Assembly: GCA_965205965.1 (NCBI GenBank)
Contig: CBDBHT010000007.1
Location: 248,001-312,000, forward strand
Source: Bin55 sp965205965
GTDB lineage: Bacteria > Pseudomonadota > Gammaproteobacteria > Pseudomonadales > Azotimanducaceae
Direction of reading: 5' to 3'
DNA length: 64,000 bases
Numbering within the stretch: position 1 is the first letter of the stretch; every line of letters begins with the position of its first letter. A program made the translations under genes and the position numbers. Below the pieces are notes generated by a model, which did no database searches, was not told the DNA's origin, and saw only the letters and a list, made by a program, of their open reading frames with translations. This document shows, piece by piece, positions 55,633 to 64,000 of the stretch.

Positions 55633-57621
55633 ATGACCACTCAAAGAGAACGAGCGAATGCTATCCGAGCACTTGCTATGGACGCCGTAGAAAGGGCCGA
55701 GTCCGGCCATCCGGGAGCTCCCATGGGCCTGGCAGATGTCGCCGAAGTCTTGTGGCGCAGGTTTTTGCACTTCAATCCCAAGGATCCTCATTGGTGGAAT
55801 CGCGATCGGTTCGTACTTTCCAACGGTCATGCATCAATGCTTCAGTATGCCGTGCTTCATTTGACTGGATACGACGTATCTATTGACGATATTAAGAACT
55901 TCCGGCAGCTGCATTCAAAAACGGCGGGACATCCCGAGTACGGTGATTGTCCCGGTGTAGAAACCACAACCGGACCTCTAGGACAAGGATTAGCCAACGC
56001 CGTCGGTATGGCATTAGCTGAGAAATTACTCGCCAAGGAATTTAATCGCAGTGGGCTGTCGGTTATCGATCATCGTACATGGTCCATCGTTGGTGACGGC
56101 TGCCTAATGGAAGGAATCTCACACGAGGCTGCGTCGCTTGCTGGAACTTTGAAACTTGGAAAGCTAAATGTCATTTACGATGACAACGGTATTTCAATTG
56201 ACGGCGAAACCAAGAATTGGTTTACGGAGGACGTCGCCGCTCGGTTTGAAGCATATCACTGGCACGTCGTCCGCGACGTGAACGGACACGACTCCAATGC
56301 AGTCTCAGATGCATTGCAGCAAACCGTCGATACTAACGATCGTCCGAGTCTCGTTATTTGTCGAACGATGATTGGCTACGGTGCGCCGAGGAAACACGGG
56401 ACGGCGGACGCGCATGGTGCTCCACTAGGCAGTGATGAGGTTGCAGCTACACGCAAAGCATTAGCGTGGAAAAATGATCCGTTCGATATTCCCGCGTCAA
56501 TCTACAAATCCTGGGACATGTCTGAAGTTGGAAATGAGTACCAATCTGCATGGAGTGCTACTTTCAAGGAATACTCAGAAAACTATCCTGAGCTTGCACG
56601 AGAATTGACACGTCGGATGAACGGCGAACTACCTAAAGATTGGGACTCTGGTCTCATGCACCTCGCCCGCAATGCACAGCGAAATCTTGAACCCATCGAG
56701 ACGCGCAAAGCATCCGGTGCATGTCTGGATGAGATAGGTCCCCAACTACCAGAACTGCTTGGCGGCTCGGCCGACTTGACAGGGTCGAACAATACGCGAT
56801 GGAAAGGTGCCGGTTGGCTGTCCGAGGGAGGTCGGTATCTCAACTACGGGGTACGTGAATTTGGCATGACGGCGATAGCAAACGGAATCTTTTTACATGG
56901 TGGCATGTTGCCGTATACCGGTACATTCTTAGTGTTCATGGAATACGCGCGAAATTCAGTTCGCTTAGCTTCGCTGATGGGTCTACGACAAATATTCGTA
57001 TATACGCATGATTCCATTGGCTTAGGCGAAGACGGCCCCACGCACCAGCCCGTGGAACAGCTGACCAATCTTCGTACGACTCCCAATATGTCCGTTTGGC
57101 GCCCCTGTGACGCCGTAGAAACGGCCATTGCGTGGAAAGCGGCGATTGAACGAATGGATGGCCCCACCGCTTTAGTACTCACCCGACAGAAAACATCTCC
57201 ACAATCGCGTGATAACGTGACTTTTAACGCTATACAACGTGGCGGTTACATCTTAAGAAAAGAAAAGAAAGAACTCGATTTGATACTGATCGCAACCGGA
57301 TCAGAGGTGGAAATTGCCGTCAAAGCGGCTGAAAAACTTACCGCTGAGGGTCGGAGTATTCGCGTTGTTTCGCTACCTAGTACTGACATTTTTCTTTCTC
57401 AACCAAGGGAATATCGAGAGTCGGTGCTTCCCTCAGCGGTTCGAGCACGCGTTGCCGTGGAGGCCGCACATCCAGATTATTGGTACCGTTTCGTTGGCTT
57501 GGATGGAAAAGTAGTTGGAATCAATCGATACGGTGTTTCCGCTCCCGGACCCATTGCAATGAACGCTCTGGGGATACATGTAGACGCGGTCATCGATGCG
57601 GCAAATCAGGTACTCGCTTAG
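55633..57621 (+). CDS. tkt: Transketolase
   Basis: ThDP enzyme of the pentose phosphate pathway/Calvin cycle. ATG 55633 (MTTQRERANAIRALAMDAVERAESGHPGAPMG) gives 662 residues, matching TktA; an upstream TTG extension is unlikely. Signatures: DRFVLSNGHASMLQYAVLHL, GPLGQGLANAVGMALAEK, IVGDGCLMEGISHEAASLAG with NVIYDDNGISIDG (ThDP/Mg site), GSADLTGSNNT, YGVREFGMTAIANGI, THDSIGLGEDGPTHQPVEQL and PADAVETA-like CDAVETAIAWK. Followed 3 bases later by pgk. Confidence 0.95.
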   Translation: MTTQRERANAIRALAMDAVERAESGHPGAPMGLADVAEVLWRRFLHFNPKDPHWWNRDRFVLSNGHASMLQYAVLHLTGYDVSIDDIKNFRQLHSKTAGHPEYGDCPGVETTTGPLGQGLANAVGMALAEKLLAKEFNRSGLSVIDHRTWSIVGDGCLMEGISHEAASLAGTLKLGKLNVIYDDNGISIDGETKNWFTEDVAARFEAYHWHVVRDVNGHDSNAVSDALQQTVDTNDRPSLVICRTMIGYGAPRKHGTADAHGAPLGSDEVAATRKALAWKNDPFDIPASIYKSWDMSEVGNEYQSAWSATFKEYSENYPELARELTRRMNGELPKDWDSGLMHLARNAQRNLEPIETRKASGACLDEIGPQLPELLGGSADLTGSNNTRWKGAGWLSEGGRYLNYGVREFGMTAIANGIFLHGGMLPYTGTFLVFMEYARNSVRLASLMGLRQIFVYTHDSIGLGEDGPTHQPVEQLTNLRTTPNMSVWRPCDAVETAIAWKAAIERMDGPTALVLTRQKTSPQSRDNVTFNAIQRGGYILRKEKKELDLILIATGSEVEIAVKAAEKLTAEGRSIRVVSLPSTDIFLSQPREYRESVLPSAVRARVAVEAAHPDYWYRFVGLDGKVVGINRYGVSAPGPIAMNALGIHVDAVIDAANQVLA

Positions 57622-57624
57622 AAC

Positions 57625-58776
57625 ATGCAATTGTCGCGGTTGTCTGATATCTCGGTGGCGGGGAGACGAGTATTTATTCGATCCGATTTAAACGTTCCGA
57701 TTCACGACGGGGTAATTACCAGTGAGTGGCGTCTTCACGCTTCGCTACCAACTATTCAAAGATGTCTCCGCGAAGGTGGGCAAGTTATCGTTGCATCGCA
57801 CTTAGGCCGTCCCAAAGCAGGACAGTACGACGAAGCATTCAGCCTAAAACTCGTTGCGAAACGACTTGGCGAACTGCTAGGTCAGCCCGTTAAATTTGTT
57901 GCCAATTGGCGAGATGTTCGTGAATTTGAAAACGTTCCACTGGCCATGCTTGAGAATGTTCGTTTTGAACTTGGCGAAAAAAGCGACGACGTTGAACTCG
58001 CCAAAGAGTATGCGTCTTTATGCGATCTGTTCGTGATGGATGCATTCGCCACCGCTCACCGCGCTCACGCATCAACACATGGTATAGCGTTTCAAGCACC
58101 AGACGCGTGCGCTGGATTGCTTGTGATAAACGAGATCCGTGCACTATCTCAAGTAATAGACAATCCTAAGCGTCCTATGGTCGCCATCGTTGGTGGAGCT
58201 AAAGTTTCGACAAAAATTGAAGTCCTAGACCATCTAAGCTCACTGGCGGATCAGATTATTGTCGGTGGCGGAATGGCTAATATCTTTCTTGCTGCGGCTA
58301 AGTTCCCCATCGGGAAATCGTTGTACGAAGAAAATCAACTGAGAACCGTCGAAGAAATTTTGAACAAAACAGACATCCCATTGCCCGTCGATGCAATGGT
58401 CGCATCTTCCATAGGTTCCGATGCTACCGCGTATCTACGATTAGTAGAGGATGTAAGAAGCGACGAGATAATCGTCGATATTGGGCCGGAAACTGCTCGT
58501 CAAATAGCGGCGGTTGTGAAATCTGCGAGTACTGTCCTTTGGAATGGACCGATGGGTATTTTCGAATACGACCAGTTTGGTGAAGGTACGCGAGTCGTCG
58601 GAGAAGCTATTGGAGAATCAGATGGATATTCACTGGCCGGTGGTGGTGACACGCTAGCCGCAATCGACAAATACAACCTATCTGATCAGATTGATTACAT
58701 CTCTACCGCCGGCGGTGCGTTCCTTGAGTTTATAGAAAACAGACCGCTACCTGGAATCGAAGCATTGAGGTGTTAA
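57625..58776 (+). CDS. pgk: Phosphoglycerate kinase
   Basis: 383 residues: RRVFIRSDLNVPIHDG, VASHLGRPKAG, LAMLENVRFELGEKSDD, LFVMDAFATAHRAHASTHGIA, MVAIVGGAKVSTKIEVLDHL, IIVGGGMANIFLAA, VLWNGPMGIFEYDQFGEGT and SLAGGGDTLAAI. Usually reads DAFGTAHRA; here G is A. In Pseudomonas and E. coli an epd gene lies just upstream of pgk and fba follows; neither is here, and MITEs follow instead, so the operon has been trimmed to tkt-pgk. Confidence 0.95.
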   Translation: MQLSRLSDISVAGRRVFIRSDLNVPIHDGVITSEWRLHASLPTIQRCLREGGQVIVASHLGRPKAGQYDEAFSLKLVAKRLGELLGQPVKFVANWRDVREFENVPLAMLENVRFELGEKSDDVELAKEYASLCDLFVMDAFATAHRAHASTHGIAFQAPDACAGLLVINEIRALSQVIDNPKRPMVAIVGGAKVSTKIEVLDHLSSLADQIIVGGGMANIFLAAAKFPIGKSLYEENQLRTVEEILNKTDIPLPVDAMVASSIGSDATAYLRLVEDVRSDEIIVDIGPETARQIAAVVKSASTVLWNGPMGIFEYDQFGEGTRVVGEAIGESDGYSLAGGGDTLAAIDKYNLSDQIDYISTAGGAFLEFIENRPLPGIEALRC

Positions 58777-58870
58777 GTTAAGGAAATTATATCTTCAAAT
58801 GGCCGAAATACCTTTACGTGTAGACATCCCGTAACCGGAAACGTTATACGGTCGTACTGACCAATGCCCC

Positions 58871-59025
58871 GGCAGTCTGCGCCGTAGAAAATTTTTGGTA
58901 TATTTTTTAGGATGGATAGTTTGTAAACAACTCAGAATAGAGATTTTATACTTCATTAGTATGTATTTTAAGCGATCTTTCCTACTAAAGAGCATGCCTA
59001 CGTTGCTACTACGGCGCAGACTGCC
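58871..59025. repeat. MITE-B, full-length copy downstream of pgk
   Basis: Perfect 16-base ends GGCAGTCTGCGCCGTA inverted at the right (TACGGCGCAGACTGCC). 155 bp, AT-rich interior. As RNA it would fold into a long hairpin and might serve as a tkt-pgk terminator. Confidence 0.87.
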
Positions 59026-59160
59026 AAGTGAGCGCAAAAACGTAAGACCCTCAACACCCCATTCAGCATCGCATGATGATCATGGTAGAAGAGCCAACCC
59101 GGACCGCTGTTATGCTACTGTCATCTTAGACAACAGCGGCCTAATCACCGTCTACTATTT

Positions 59161-59272
59161 GGAAAACCTTATTAACCTACAGAACCTCTATTTATTCGAA
59201 GCAAATAGTCCCTTAAGATCACGCACTTATATATCGGATAGATTTATCGAACAGCAATAAACAGAGGTGTCC
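59161..59272. repeat. MITE-A copy
   Basis: Left GGAAAACCTTATTAACCTAC, right AATAAACAGAGGTGTCC; interior GATCACGCACTTATATATCG. No target duplication seen. Confidence 0.75.
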
Positions 59273-59439
59273 ACTTGTCTTGTAACATCTCGCGTTCGGG
59301 TATCCGAAATTCCTGAGACTTCAATCTATTTCTGAGCTTGTTTTTAGAACATTGCTTTTCAGTACGACATAGTCTGTCGCTTGCTTTGATTTAATGACAC
59401 GATAACTGGTTAAAATATCAACGTAAGGAAAGACATACT

Positions 59440-59955
59440 ATGGAGACTACTGGCACACCTAGACTCTCTATTTGTCAGCGATTTCTCAACTGTTTGACGG
59501 GCAAACGAATATTCGTTGATGGCCGACTGTATATGACCCGCTGGCACATCCGTGGAGATGGTAGTGGCAAAGGGTGGGAACTCTACGTCCACCAGCTCCA
59601 GCAACCTGATAGCTACAGATGGTTGCACAATCATCCGTGGTCGTGGTTCCTCACCTTTGTCATATCCGGTGGATATGAGCAAGAGATCCTAGACCTTGAC
59701 ACCAACGAAAAAAGAAAACAGCGAATATCAGGATTTAGTCTTTTTCGAGGGCAACGCAAGTACCATTCGATTCGAAAACTTCCGAAAGGAAACGCGTGGA
59801 CACTGGTGATCGTGCCTCCGAAAAACGGATACATTTGGGGTTATTGGAACGAGGATACTAACGAACATGTACCGAATGAGTCGGTTATAGACGCGTCAAC
59901 CTACACAGTTGAGTTCGGACCGCACCAAACGATGGCTAATCACCCCGGTCAGTAG
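59440..59955 (+). CDS. Cupin-like hypothetical protein
   Basis: 171 residues. The central YRWLHNHPWSWFLTFVISGGYEQEIL has the HxHPW...GGY pattern of small cupin-like proteins found in phages and accessory regions; FSLFRGQRKYHSIRKLPKGNAWTLVIVPPK supplies a second set of beta strands with a histidine. Start ATG with AAGGAAAG about 8 bases upstream. Enzymatic role unknown. Flanked by IS debris on both sides, suggesting acquired DNA. Confidence 0.65.
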   Translation: METTGTPRLSICQRFLNCLTGKRIFVDGRLYMTRWHIRGDGSGKGWELYVHQLQQPDSYRWLHNHPWSWFLTFVISGGYEQEILDLDTNEKRKQRISGFSLFRGQRKYHSIRKLPKGNAWTLVIVPPKNGYIWGYWNEDTNEHVPNESVIDASTYTVEFGPHQTMANHPGQ

Positions 59956-59977
59956 TAACTGACTGGTTCCTTCATTA

Positions 59978-60415
59978 GGAGTCTGCGCCGTAGAAGTGCA
60001 ACAATTCCCCGTATAGTTCGATTTTGGGCTTGCGTTGGTCTCTCCGTGCTTCGATACGGGAAATCAGCGTTTTCAGGCGTCTCAACCTGCCGATTACACA
60101 TAAGTACAGCTTATAACCTCTTATTTTATATTCTGTTCCAGCAGCACCGATCCTGGGTCGACCTGCTGGTACACGCACAGCACAACCGCCTCTCGGCGGG
60201 CGCGCACGCCACAGACGGAAAGCTCACACCGCCCGGTGGGTGGCGGCAGGTGAATTGTGGCCTTCACCGTGCCGTAAAGAACCCGCCGTGCTGCGGGACC
60301 TGAACCCTGGACGGGGACCCGCACAGCCCTCCCCCCGACGATCTCGGCAAGATACTCCTGGCCATCGCCGCGCTGGGCGGCTTCCAGAACCGTCGCAGGC
60401 AGGTAGAAATTACTG
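59978..60415. pseudogene. MITE-B end, ISNCY end and decayed IS4-type transposase fragments
   Basis: GTCTGCGCCGTAGAA (59980) is a MITE-B scrap. CAATTCCCCGTATAG (60001) with its following sequence is the ISNCY right end. From about 60140 scraps such as WVDLLVHAQHNRL and, near 60345-60385, ILLAIAALGGFQNR resemble the C-terminal half of IS4/Tn5-type transposases (IAALGG motif). No open gene. Confidence 0.6.
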
Positions 60416-60419
60416 CAAT

Positions 60420-61811
60420 TTAATCGTCACTGTCACCGCTCATCTCTTCAACGATATCCCACTCAGGCATCAGTACAAATTCCGGATATGCTTCGATTCC
60501 TAGCTCAGCTACGTCTTGGCCCAGCCGCTCGACAGAGGAGGTAACCCGTAACCCAATAGTTTTTTCTATGGCAAACCAAAGAATAATCGAACACACCGAA
60601 ACGAACATACCGATAGCAAGAATGCCGACAACTTGGATCGCAAAATTGCCGCCAGTAGTTATGCATACCGCAAGCGTGCCCCAAACTCCAGCAACCAAGT
60701 GCGCAGAAACTGCTCCAACCACATCGTCAACCTTAAGTATCTCCAAGCCCTTTATAGCTAAGACGCACAATATACCCCCGATTGCACCAATTAAAATAGC
60801 CCAATAGTGGTCAACGAAATCTGGACCAGCCGTTACGGATACAAGCCCCGCAATCGCACCATTCAATCCAGCAAGCAAATCGACGCGACCTAGAACTGGC
60901 TTTGCTATCGCAATAGCAGCCAAAACCCCAGCAGCACCAGCAATTGCCGTATTCGTAATCACATGGCTCATAGCTACGGCATCAGCCGCAGTTCCCAAGG
61001 CGAGTTGAGAACCTCCGTTAAATCCAAACCAGCCTAACCAAAGGATAAAGACACCGAGTGTAACAATAGGTACGTTTGATGGCGGTGTAGTTCTAACACT
61101 GCCGTCAGGTCGGAATTTTCCCAATCGAGGCCCAATCATAATTGCCCCCACGAGAGCAGCCCATCCACCCGTAGAGTGCACGATCGTCGAACCGGCAAAA
61201 TCTTTAAATTCATAGGAAGAAAGCCAGCCTCCTCCCCACGTCCAAGATCCTACGACCGGGTAAATAAATGCAGTCAGAATCATGATAAAAAGAAAGAAGG
61301 ACCACAGCTTGACACGCTCAGCGAGTGTTCCAGAGATAATTGACGCCGTGGTTGCGACGAACACCATCTGGAAGAACCAGTCAGACATCGTCGAGTTCCC
61401 TTGTTCGATAACACTTGCAGCAACGTCTTGACCATTCAGTAATGCGATCTCTGCGTCCGACGAACCATAAAAGAAGGTAAACGAACCGATCCAACCATCC
61501 ACGTTGGTATACATGAGGTTGTAGCCGATGATGTAATACATCAGTGCAGCAATCGAGAACAGCCCGATATTTTTAAGGCAGATCATGGAAGCATTCTTGG
61601 TTCGCACTGACCCTGCTTCAAGCATCGTGAAACCAGCGCACATCCACATAACGAGCGCGCCCCATAATAAGTAGGAAATCGAGTTGAATACGAATTGAGA
61701 CTCGGCATCGACTCCCGCGAATGCATGGACCGAGAGCAGCCCAAACGCCACACTAATGATGGCTAAAACACGTCGGCGCGCGGGTCTGCCCCATCTAAGA
61801 ATATTAGCCAT
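60420..61811 (-). CDS. amtB: Ammonium transporter
   Basis: Inner-membrane NH4+/NH3 channel, 463 residues including a cleavable-looking N-terminal segment (VLAIISVAFGLLSVHAFAG). About eleven membrane helices. Signatures: WMCAGFTMLEAGSVRTKNASMICLKNI, FFQMVFVATTASIISGTLAERVKLW, DFAGSTIVHSTGGWAALVGAIMIGPR (pore histidine), FGFNGGSQLALGT, NTAIAGAAGVLAA, GLNGAIAGLVSVTAG, and VDDVVGAVSAHLVAGVWGTLAV (second pore histidine). A longer acidic C-terminal tail (EEMSGDSDD). The usual upstream partner glnK is not in the window. Confidence 0.95.
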   Translation of the reverse strand: MANILRWGRPARRRVLAIISVAFGLLSVHAFAGVDAESQFVFNSISYLLWGALVMWMCAGFTMLEAGSVRTKNASMICLKNIGLFSIAALMYYIIGYNLMYTNVDGWIGSFTFFYGSSDAEIALLNGQDVAASVIEQGNSTMSDWFFQMVFVATTASIISGTLAERVKLWSFFLFIMILTAFIYPVVGSWTWGGGWLSSYEFKDFAGSTIVHSTGGWAALVGAIMIGPRLGKFRPDGSVRTTPPSNVPIVTLGVFILWLGWFGFNGGSQLALGTAADAVAMSHVITNTAIAGAAGVLAAIAIAKPVLGRVDLLAGLNGAIAGLVSVTAGPDFVDHYWAILIGAIGGILCVLAIKGLEILKVDDVVGAVSAHLVAGVWGTLAVCITTGGNFAIQVVGILAIGMFVSVCSIILWFAIEKTIGLRVTSSVERLGQDVAELGIEAYPEFVLMPEWDIVEEMSGDSDD

Positions 61812-62300
61812 CTGTAAATAAACCTCATATCAGTTGTGGTGGCTACTAAAGATAGCAAAAAAGACGTCATTTAAACTGCCGAACGCAAGATTTCTATCGG
61901 AAATATTTCCATTACTTTCACTTATCTTTCTCCATATAGATCAATGTATCGTTAGTGACTTATGAAAATTGACTTGCTGGACGGTAAGTGTTTTAAACTA
62001 CCCGCTCAGCCGGTTTGGGTCGGCAATCATTCTCGATATCTAGATCTAGCTGATGATTGACAACCCCCTACTATTCAGCAAGTGAATATCGCTGCACTTT
62101 GATTGCAATCTTCATAGAGTGTGCAGTCCATGAGCTACAGTATGAAATAGCGCATACGTAAAAGACGTCAACCATCAGTCAACACCAAACCCATTCCCGT
62201 GAATCGTAGTGTGATAGCGTCCAAGCAGGATGGAGATTGTTAGTTCCCGCTTTACTGTTTCCGGGCAGTCGAATACCGGCCACTCCTGTATAGTATTACG
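61812..62300. other. Intergenic stretch between methyltransferase and amtB
   Basis: About 490 bp. I looked for a glnK gene and a sigma54-type site before amtB and saw neither. No repeat family member. Confidence 0.5.
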
Positions 62301-63242
62301 TTACTGAACGGCAGCGACTTTATCAAAACGTGGCAGCAGATTGTATTTTCTCGGTGCGGGGGGATTTCTCAAACGTTGCTCAGACAATTCCAAATATCTT
62401 TCCTCAATGTCGTAGCCGACGCACAAGCGCTTATTGCGAAGCGCAACCAGTGCAGTTTGACCGCTTCCCAGAAACGGGTCGAGTATCTCATCACCCTCTT
62501 GCGAATAAAGCAGCACCAAACGCCTTACCAATTCTTCCGGGTATGGACAAGGATGATCTATTGTCTTGGGTGGGACCGGTGCGATATGCCAGACGTTATT
62601 TGCAATGTCGCGCTTGAACAGCTCATCTATATCCAATGTTTTCTGCATTCCACGTCTAGGCTCGCCTGACTTCCTGAAGATTAGAATGTATTCCGTCATT
62701 ATGTTCGGATAGTAATAGCCGGGATTTGGCTTTTGTATGAAGGATCCAGCGCGTTTTACGCCGCCAGTCACTTTGTTCCATACGATGTCTTGATGAAACT
62801 CCCAACCTATCCTGTTCACGCGTTCCGTAATCAGCATTGGTGTTGGATAGTGTCTACCCTTGTGTAATATCGTTCCAACTACGATTGCGCAGAACCCGCC
62901 CTCAAGCGTTGCGCGAAGCACGTTCTTGAACACTTTCTCAACGTTCTCCAAGTACTCTTCAAAGGTTCCCCCGAACGCTTGATAGTGGCGATTGCGATGC
63001 CAAGCATCCTGACCTTGACTGGAATGAACGTCGTAATCAATCGCGTTCCAGTAAGGCGGCGAAGTAATGGTAAGTGCGATTGAATTGTCCGCGCATTGCT
63101 GCAGTTTCAAAGCGGATTGATGATAGAACCTGTAACCTTCGCCCTCGTAAATCCCCTTTCGCCTCTCGCGCGATTGAACTACTGCCTTGTCGGCACCTTC
63201 AGGCTCCAGTTGGAATTGAATTTGTGTTTGTGCCGTATTCAT
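62301..63242 (-). CDS. DNA methyltransferase, beta class, TSPPY type (probably N4-cytosine)
   Basis: 313 residues. Motif IV is TITSPPYWNAIDYD (about residues 59-72) and motif I, towards the C-terminus, is DPFLGSGQTALVALRNKRLCVGYDIEERYLEL; that order defines the beta class. S/TPPY is more typical of N4-cytosine than N6-adenine enzymes. WHRNRHYQAFGGTFEEYLENVEKVFKNVLRATLEGGFCAIVVG resembles other type II methyltransferases. ATG follows AAAGGAG with good spacing. No restriction gene is adjacent within the window, so it is either orphan or its partner has been lost. Confidence 0.88.
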   Translation of the reverse strand: MNTAQTQIQFQLEPEGADKAVVQSRERRKGIYEGEGYRFYHQSALKLQQCADNSIALTITSPPYWNAIDYDVHSSQGQDAWHRNRHYQAFGGTFEEYLENVEKVFKNVLRATLEGGFCAIVVGTILHKGRHYPTPMLITERVNRIGWEFHQDIVWNKVTGGVKRAGSFIQKPNPGYYYPNIMTEYILIFRKSGEPRRGMQKTLDIDELFKRDIANNVWHIAPVPPKTIDHPCPYPEELVRRLVLLYSQEGDEILDPFLGSGQTALVALRNKRLCVGYDIEERYLELSEQRLRNPPAPRKYNLLPRFDKVAAVQ

Positions 63243-63889
63243 TGAACCAACTCCTTTCCTTTATAAGCCAAGACCTCTGCTGAATGTACCATACAACTGT
63301 CTACATTGAGTCTACGGTACCAAGCCTACTTACCTAAACGTCTGCCCGGAAACCCGTCCACAATTGAGGCAAAGATGCTTGGTACTCAACTAACATGTCC
63401 ACGATACGTTCCATGATTGGATGCCCGCATATCTAATCATCAATACAGGTTGCTCACCTTACCACAGCATTAGCATATAAAAATGGGAAGGACTGCCTTT
63501 TAAGTTTCATTGCTCTCGCGGGCGTTCAGTGCAAAATGTTGATTTTCTATTAGATAGCTAAACTAAAAATGCTAGATTCGTTTTCTAAATGGAACACGCT
63601 TTCTTAAGGGATTTTGCACAGTGCTCCGACGGGCTTCCTGCTCCGCACCACCGGTTACGCCTCAATCTACCCGGTACGCTCCCGCTTCAGGAATGTCCCT
63701 ACTCTGTGAAATGGGGATAAATCGTTCCTGAGTCACTTCCGGGCACCCCTATTAAATCTACAGTATCTCTATATACCATAAAAATAATTCTTAAAAATCA
63801 ATAAGTTATATATAACAATTGGCTCTTATGTATCTACTTGTGTATAGCTTGCCAAATGAGGTGAAAGGAAGTCCGCTTCAATCGATTTT
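63243..63889. other. Intergenic stretch, nothing recognised
   Basis: About 650 bp. A GC-richer patch at 63600-63720 differs in composition from its AT-rich surroundings and may be an old insertion, but no coding or RNA feature was identified. Confidence 0.5.
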
Positions 63890-64000
63890 TCAAGCTTGAA
63901 TTCCGGATCGCATCAACCAGTGCATGTAGTGGTTGATGTAGCGTGTAGAGACCCCGCGGTGGTGATGGTTCAGCCATCGCTTCATGGTCATGTGACGCTG
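63890..64000 (-). pseudogene. Probable IS1595-like transposase C-terminus, cut by window edge
   Basis: The last 36 codons before a TGA read KRWLNHHHRGVSTRYINHYMHWLM..., similar to the HRGV..RYL..Y..W ending of IS1595-type transposases. The upstream part is beyond the window, so it may be either an intact gene or a remnant. Confidence 0.45.

Noticed and set aside
61812..62000. A sigma54 promoter or glnK before amtB
   Set aside because: Looked for because of the usual glnK-amtB link, but no GG-N10-GC-type site or PII-like frame was found.

Overview
The window looks like chromosome from a gammaproteobacterium with an IS-choked, decaying genome. Housekeeping genes are moderately AT-rich, whereas most transposable elements are visibly GC-rich. 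From memory, the core gene order matches the Pseudomonas PA0373-PA0413 neighbourhood (rpoH, trmB, hemW, rdgB, DUF4426, yggT, proC, yggS, ruvX, yqgE, tonB, gshB, chpA) plus a metK/tkt/pgk block. Several genes normally interleaved there are absent (pyrRBC, pilTU, pilGHIJK, metXW, epd). That, with many pseudogenes, suggests a lineage in early or middle genome reduction, such as a host-associated or symbiotic bacterium. No rRNA or tRNA gene was recognised.

Layout. 1-17 kb is accessory: a SNF2-type helicase running off the left edge, an ISNCY/IS5-like element, a broken IS1380 element, an AAA/DUF4143 ATPase, a nested stack (ISNCY-IS256-IS4 derivative), and a ruined type I restriction locus (fic-like and hsdR pseudogenes). 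15-18 kb holds thiD-thiE-tenI-like and a ferritin-like gene. 18-20.6 kb is a chimeric IS1380 element. 21.7-35.5 kb is the conserved core: rpoH behind a perfect CIRCE operator, trmB, a VOC protein, hemW, rdgB, DUF4426, then a tightly overlapping minus-strand operon gshB-tonB-yqgE-(ruvX::yggS fusion)-proC-yggT, and a degenerate ChpA-like gene divergent from gshB. 35.6-51.5 kb is a mobile-element graveyard: a triple-nested IS, a PLP decarboxylase split by a chimeric IS1380 copy, an IS630 element, and an IS4 element carrying a DruA-like DUF4338 domain. 51.8-63.3 kb returns to chromosomal genes: a YIP1-like membrane protein, metF, metK, tkt, pgk, a cupin-like protein, amtB and a lone DNA methyltransferase.

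Two families of short non-coding inverted-repeat elements recur and were not assignable to a known IS. MITE-A is about 110 bp with ends GGAAACCTCTATT / GGACACCTCTATT and 5-bp target duplications. MITE-B is about 155 bp with ends GGCAGTCTGCGCCGTAGAAA.

Points most worth a second look are the in-frame RuvX-YggS fusion, the CIRCE operator in front of rpoH, the DUF4338 domain inside an IS4 element, the chimeric IS1380 elements carrying an IS4 fragment, the internally deleted IS4 derivatives with intact target duplications, and a possible two-repeat CRISPR relic. Several frameshifts lie at homopolymers, so sequencing error cannot be excluded for those.
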